Positions 39,967 to 42,571 of a stretch of DNA of 42,571 bases are shown here, one piece after another. The notes beneath the pieces are model-generated. The model had not been told where the DNA came from. It ran no database searches and saw nothing but the letters and a program-made list of their open reading frames with translations. This DNA comes from Chthoniobacteraceae bacterium (GTDB lineage: Bacteria; Verrucomicrobiota; Verrucomicrobiia; Chthoniobacterales; Chthoniobacteraceae): NCBI GenBank assembly GCA_947476045.1, contig CANJNZ010000039.1, positions 1 to 42,571 on the forward strand. Direction: 5' to 3'. Both the position numbers and the translations under genes were made by a program. Each line of letters starts with the position of its first letter. Position 1 is the first letter of the stretch.

Positions 39967-41373
39967 TTACACTTTTTTCAATTCCTCGTCCTCTGGTAGC
40001 GGTCGTCCTTTGGTTTCTGGCAAAAACGGCAGCACGATCAAACCCAGCACGTAGATACCAGCGAGCCAACACGCCGCGTCACGGAAAGCATCCAGCTTGG
40101 CTGCATCTTTAACGATTTCTGTTGCCCCTGCGCCGAGCGCTGTCACCGCTTTGTCAGCGAGATTTTTTTGGAGAACTGCGAGCGTGAACGGCCCCGTCGC
40201 CGCAATGAAACGACCTACGTTGTAGCAGAAACTCGTGCCCGTGCTGCGCAACCGCGTTGGGAAAAGCTCCGGCAGATAAATCGCAAATCCCGCGAACAGC
40301 GAAAACTGGCAGAAGCCCATTACCGCGCTCATCCAAATATCCGCCCGCGTGTGGAAGCAGCGGTAAAACAGAATCGTCGAAGCGAACGCGCAAACAAAAC
40401 CGATGGCGAACGCCTTCTTACGCCCGATCCCCTGCGCCAGCTTGCTAAACATGAACATCCCGAAAAACGCCCCGATATTTTGCACGATCAAATTTGCCGC
40501 CGTCCACCACTGCTTGCCCTCGCTGATTTGTGAAGCACTCAAATTCTGCGCCTTCAGTGCCGTCTCAATGGCCGGAGTCACCAACGCACCGCTAAAAAAA
40601 CCCACACCCCAAAGCCCCACCACTCCCGAAACACACAGCAACATCCCCAGCAAAGCCGGAATGCGCCAGCGCCTTTCACCCAATAAACTTCCATAACTCC
40701 CCATCGCCCTCCCCCCCACCTCCTTGCTGGCGGCCCGGGCTTCCAGCCATTTCTGCGGCTCCTTTAGTCGCATCATGATGAAAATACAAAGAAACGCCGG
40801 CGTCGCCCCGATCCAAAACAGATACTTCCATGACTCCGCAGGATTCATCCCGGCGAGCGACATCGCGCAAAGCCCCGCCGTCACATTCCCCACCGCCGAG
40901 AGCGACTGGAGCAAACCCAGCGCCTTTGGCCTCGCCAAATCCGGCAGCGCATCCGCCACCAGTGCCACCGAAAGTCCAAAAACCCCGCCCACACCCAGTC
41001 CCGTCACTAAGCGATACAGCGCAAACTCCGTGAACGTTCGTGAAAACGCCGATAAGCCCGTGCACAGCGAGTAAATCAAGACCGTCACCGCCAGCGTCCG
41101 GGCCCTCCCGATCCGATCCCCCAGCGCCCCGAAAATCAAACCACCGACCGCCCACCCCGCCACGAAAATCGCCTGAGCCAGCCCGCCATACCAACGCAAA
41201 TCATCCTTGCTCGTCCCCGCAGGCAACAGCGACTTCACAGCATTATCCCTCGCCAGCACAAACAACTGTTGATCCAAGCAATCCAACACCCACGCCGCTG
41301 TCGCTACGATAAAAACAAACCAATGATAGCGGTTCAGCGTCTTCCACCAAGGCAGGTTGATATTATCCGGCAT
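39967..41373 (-). CDS. Major facilitator superfamily transporter (sugar/organic-acid porter type)
   Basis: The 468-residue inner-membrane protein has about 12 predicted helices. The MFS motif A, GALGDRIGRAR (82-92), follows helix 2, and the helix 4-5 region contains LYRLVTGLGVGGVFGLSVAL, typical of the metabolite:H+ symporter and sialate/aromatic-acid branches. A large loop between the halves carries MMRLKEPQKWLEARAASKE. In the second half LPELFPTRLRSTGTSFCYNV is the family's second conserved loop. The substrate cannot be told. ATG 41373 is chosen because the protein aligns from WWKTLNRYHWFVF; the upstream codon at 41427 adds an unlikely leader. It is 87 bp downstream of the acyltransferase gene on the same strand. 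Confidence 0.9.
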   Translation of the reverse strand: MPDNINLPWWKTLNRYHWFVFIVATAAWVLDCLDQQLFVLARDNAVKSLLPAGTSKDDLRWYGGLAQAIFVAGWAVGGLIFGALGDRIGRARTLAVTVLIYSLCTGLSAFSRTFTEFALYRLVTGLGVGGVFGLSVALVADALPDLARPKALGLLQSLSAVGNVTAGLCAMSLAGMNPAESWKYLFWIGATPAFLCIFIMMRLKEPQKWLEARAASKEVGGRAMGSYGSLLGERRWRIPALLGMLLCVSGVVGLWGVGFFSGALVTPAIETALKAQNLSASQISEGKQWWTAANLIVQNIGAFFGMFMFSKLAQGIGRKKAFAIGFVCAFASTILFYRCFHTRADIWMSAVMGFCQFSLFAGFAIYLPELFPTRLRSTGTSFCYNVGRFIAATGPFTLAVLQKNLADKAVTALGAGATEIVKDAAKLDAFRDAACWLAGIYVLGLIVLPFLPETKGRPLPEDEELKKV

Positions 41374-41460
41374 AAAACGAGAGACATTGCCCCGCACCCC
41401 GCCGTGACAGCGAGTGAAATTTACCACGTCAAATTTAAATGCGTGTCTTTTTCTGAATAC

Positions 41461-42571
41461 TCAAAACTGGAAATAGATGAATGCCTTGAAAACCACGGGC
41501 TTCATCGTGATGGCGAGGATGGTGCCGAAACCCAGAAGCATCGCGAAACTCCATTCGGGCATCTTCCGCCACCATTTACTGAGGAGTTTGCGGGAGTTCA
41601 GCCAATGAACTAGAACAAGTAGAGCGAAGACGACGTTGATCGTGTTGCCGACGACACTGCGCTTGGCGTGATCCTTACCCAGCATCGCAGTGAAGACTTT
41701 GCGCATGGTGCCCCAACTGTCTGAAATCCGGCGGACAACGAGAGGCTGCGCTGCGATCTGCGCGGGTGAGTTGGATCCATCAGGCGGAGCGACGTGCCAG
41801 TGACCGGTGAGAAGATTGCGTCGAACAGTCGAAAGTGGAACCGGATCGTCCTTGTCTTGTGCGACAAAACCAGCGGCGATCATGCGTAGGGAGCGGATCT
41901 CAATGGCCTTGCCATCGCGCAACGGCGCAGAGCCATCTGTGGGGAGCGGGAGCAGGATTGGGTTGACGTCTGTTTTCACCACTGCGCCCACATAAGTATC
42001 CCCTGCGCGGAAAGGCACCCAGGCGAGCAGCACCCATAGAAAAGTCAGCGGCATTGCGATCCACTTCACCGCTGAAATCATCCGCGCTCCGGCCACTCGC
42101 ACCCATTCGCGATGAAAGATGAGCGCGATGCCATGCAACCCGCCCCACAGCATGAACGCCCACGACGCCCCGTGCCACAACCCGCCCAGCAACATCGTCA
42201 GCATCAAATTACGGTAAGTGAAAAGTTTCGACCCGCGATTTCCTCCCAGCGAAATGTAAAGATAATCCCTCAGCCACGAACTCAAACTCATATGCCACCG
42301 CCTCCAGAAATCCGTGATGCTCGCCGCAAAATACGGAAAATTGAAGTTCACACACAGTTCGTAACCCAGCAGCCCGGCCACCCCCAGCGCCATGTCCGTG
42401 TAGCCGCTGAAGTCACAGTATATCTGCCCCGCGTAGCAAAACATCGCCATCCACGCGCTGAAAGAATTGTAGTCCTGCGGTGCCGCAAAATACGCATCCA
42501 CCACCCCGGCAAGATTGTCGCTCACGCACGACTTCTTCACAAACCCGATGAAGAACAGCACCAGACACCCC
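41461..42571 (-). CDS. MBOAT-family O-acyltransferase (AlgI/DltB-like), 5' part outside window
   Basis: The frame is open to the right edge, so the N-terminal helices are missing; about 369 residues are visible. The MBOAT core is clear: YAGQIYCDFSGYTDMALGVA, NFNFPYFAASITDFWRRWHM, SLSSWLRDYLYISLGGNR and the catalytic histidine in LWHGASW (codons at 42160-42180). This is the AlgI-type acyltransferase that moves acetyl groups across or along the membrane onto exopolysaccharides or cell-wall polymers, usually with an AlgJ/AlgX-like partner. A hydrophilic segment of about 110 residues (roughly 41665-41995) separates the core from the last helices, longer than in standard AlgI. The partner gene is not visible on this side. 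Confidence 0.9.
   Translation of the reverse strand, partial: GCLVLFFIGFVKKSCVSDNLAGVVDAYFAAPQDYNSFSAWMAMFCYAGQIYCDFSGYTDMALGVAGLLGYELCVNFNFPYFAASITDFWRRWHMSLSSWLRDYLYISLGGNRGSKLFTYRNLMLTMLLGGLWHGASWAFMLWGGLHGIALIFHREWVRVAGARMISAVKWIAMPLTFLWVLLAWVPFRAGDTYVGAVVKTDVNPILLPLPTDGSAPLRDGKAIEIRSLRMIAAGFVAQDKDDPVPLSTVRRNLLTGHWHVAPPDGSNSPAQIAAQPLVVRRISDSWGTMRKVFTAMLGKDHAKRSVVGNTINVVFALLVLVHWLNSRKLLSKWWRKMPEWSFAMLLGFGTILAITMKPVVFKAFIYFQF

Overview
The window reads as a chromosomal segment of a GC-rich, Gram-negative bacterium, most likely a verrucomicrobium (Spartobacteria/Chthoniobacter-like). Pointers are the moxR-DUF58-BatA-vWA locus with a squalene-cyclase-fold protein and DUF4175-like giants, starts that mostly lack Shine-Dalgarno sequences, a GatB-type amidotransferase, and a 'NHEGHEEHEG'-type repeat that I remember from such genomes. 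The lineage is an inference; no rRNA or marker gene was available to test it. No tRNA, rRNA, CRISPR or prophage was seen.

Layout. 1-128 is the tail of an IS4-type transposase running in from the left, followed by a gene-free stretch with a long inverted repeat. 438-8224 holds housekeeping genes: a phosphohexomutase, a small unknown protein, apolipoprotein N-acyltransferase (lnt), a membrane-anchored unknown protein, gatB and a DUF4142-like secreted protein. 8231-13189 holds cstA, a beta-lactamase-fold serine hydrolase, a bacterial PH-domain membrane protein and an orphan MutH-like endonuclease.

13257-39839 is the centrepiece, a unidirectional minus-strand array of about 26.6 kb. In transcription order it contains an ECF-like sigma factor, a one-TM anti-sigma-like protein, a MoxR AAA+ ATPase, a DUF58 protein, a BatA/vWA membrane protein, a second vWA/GATase-like membrane protein, a secreted squalene-cyclase-fold protein, and three tandem paralogous giant membrane proteins of 1887, 1946 and 1777 residues. 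Each giant has an N-terminal three-helix anchor, Ig-like and long helical/coiled-coil regions, a low-complexity Pro/Gly/Lys zone and a nearly invariant C-terminal segment. Two giants carry long uninterrupted Gly-Pro-Pro collagen-like tracts (about 26-30 triplets); the third has a Gly-Pro-Pro-Gly-Gln pentapeptide repeat instead. A 54-bp remnant of a fourth giant-gene 3' end lies between the second vWA gene and the cyclase-fold gene, and giants 2 and 3 share an almost identical 65-bp patch. The family therefore appears to have been expanded and reshuffled in place.

The likely theme is an envelope-stress or envelope-assembly system. The sigma/anti-sigma pair would sense the state of the envelope, MoxR plus vWA/DUF58 proteins would form a chaperone-like complex, and the three giants would extend a fibrous or coiled scaffold into the periplasm. 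This is inference. 39967-42571 holds an MFS transporter and the 3' part of an MBOAT/AlgI-type O-acyltransferase that continues off the right edge.
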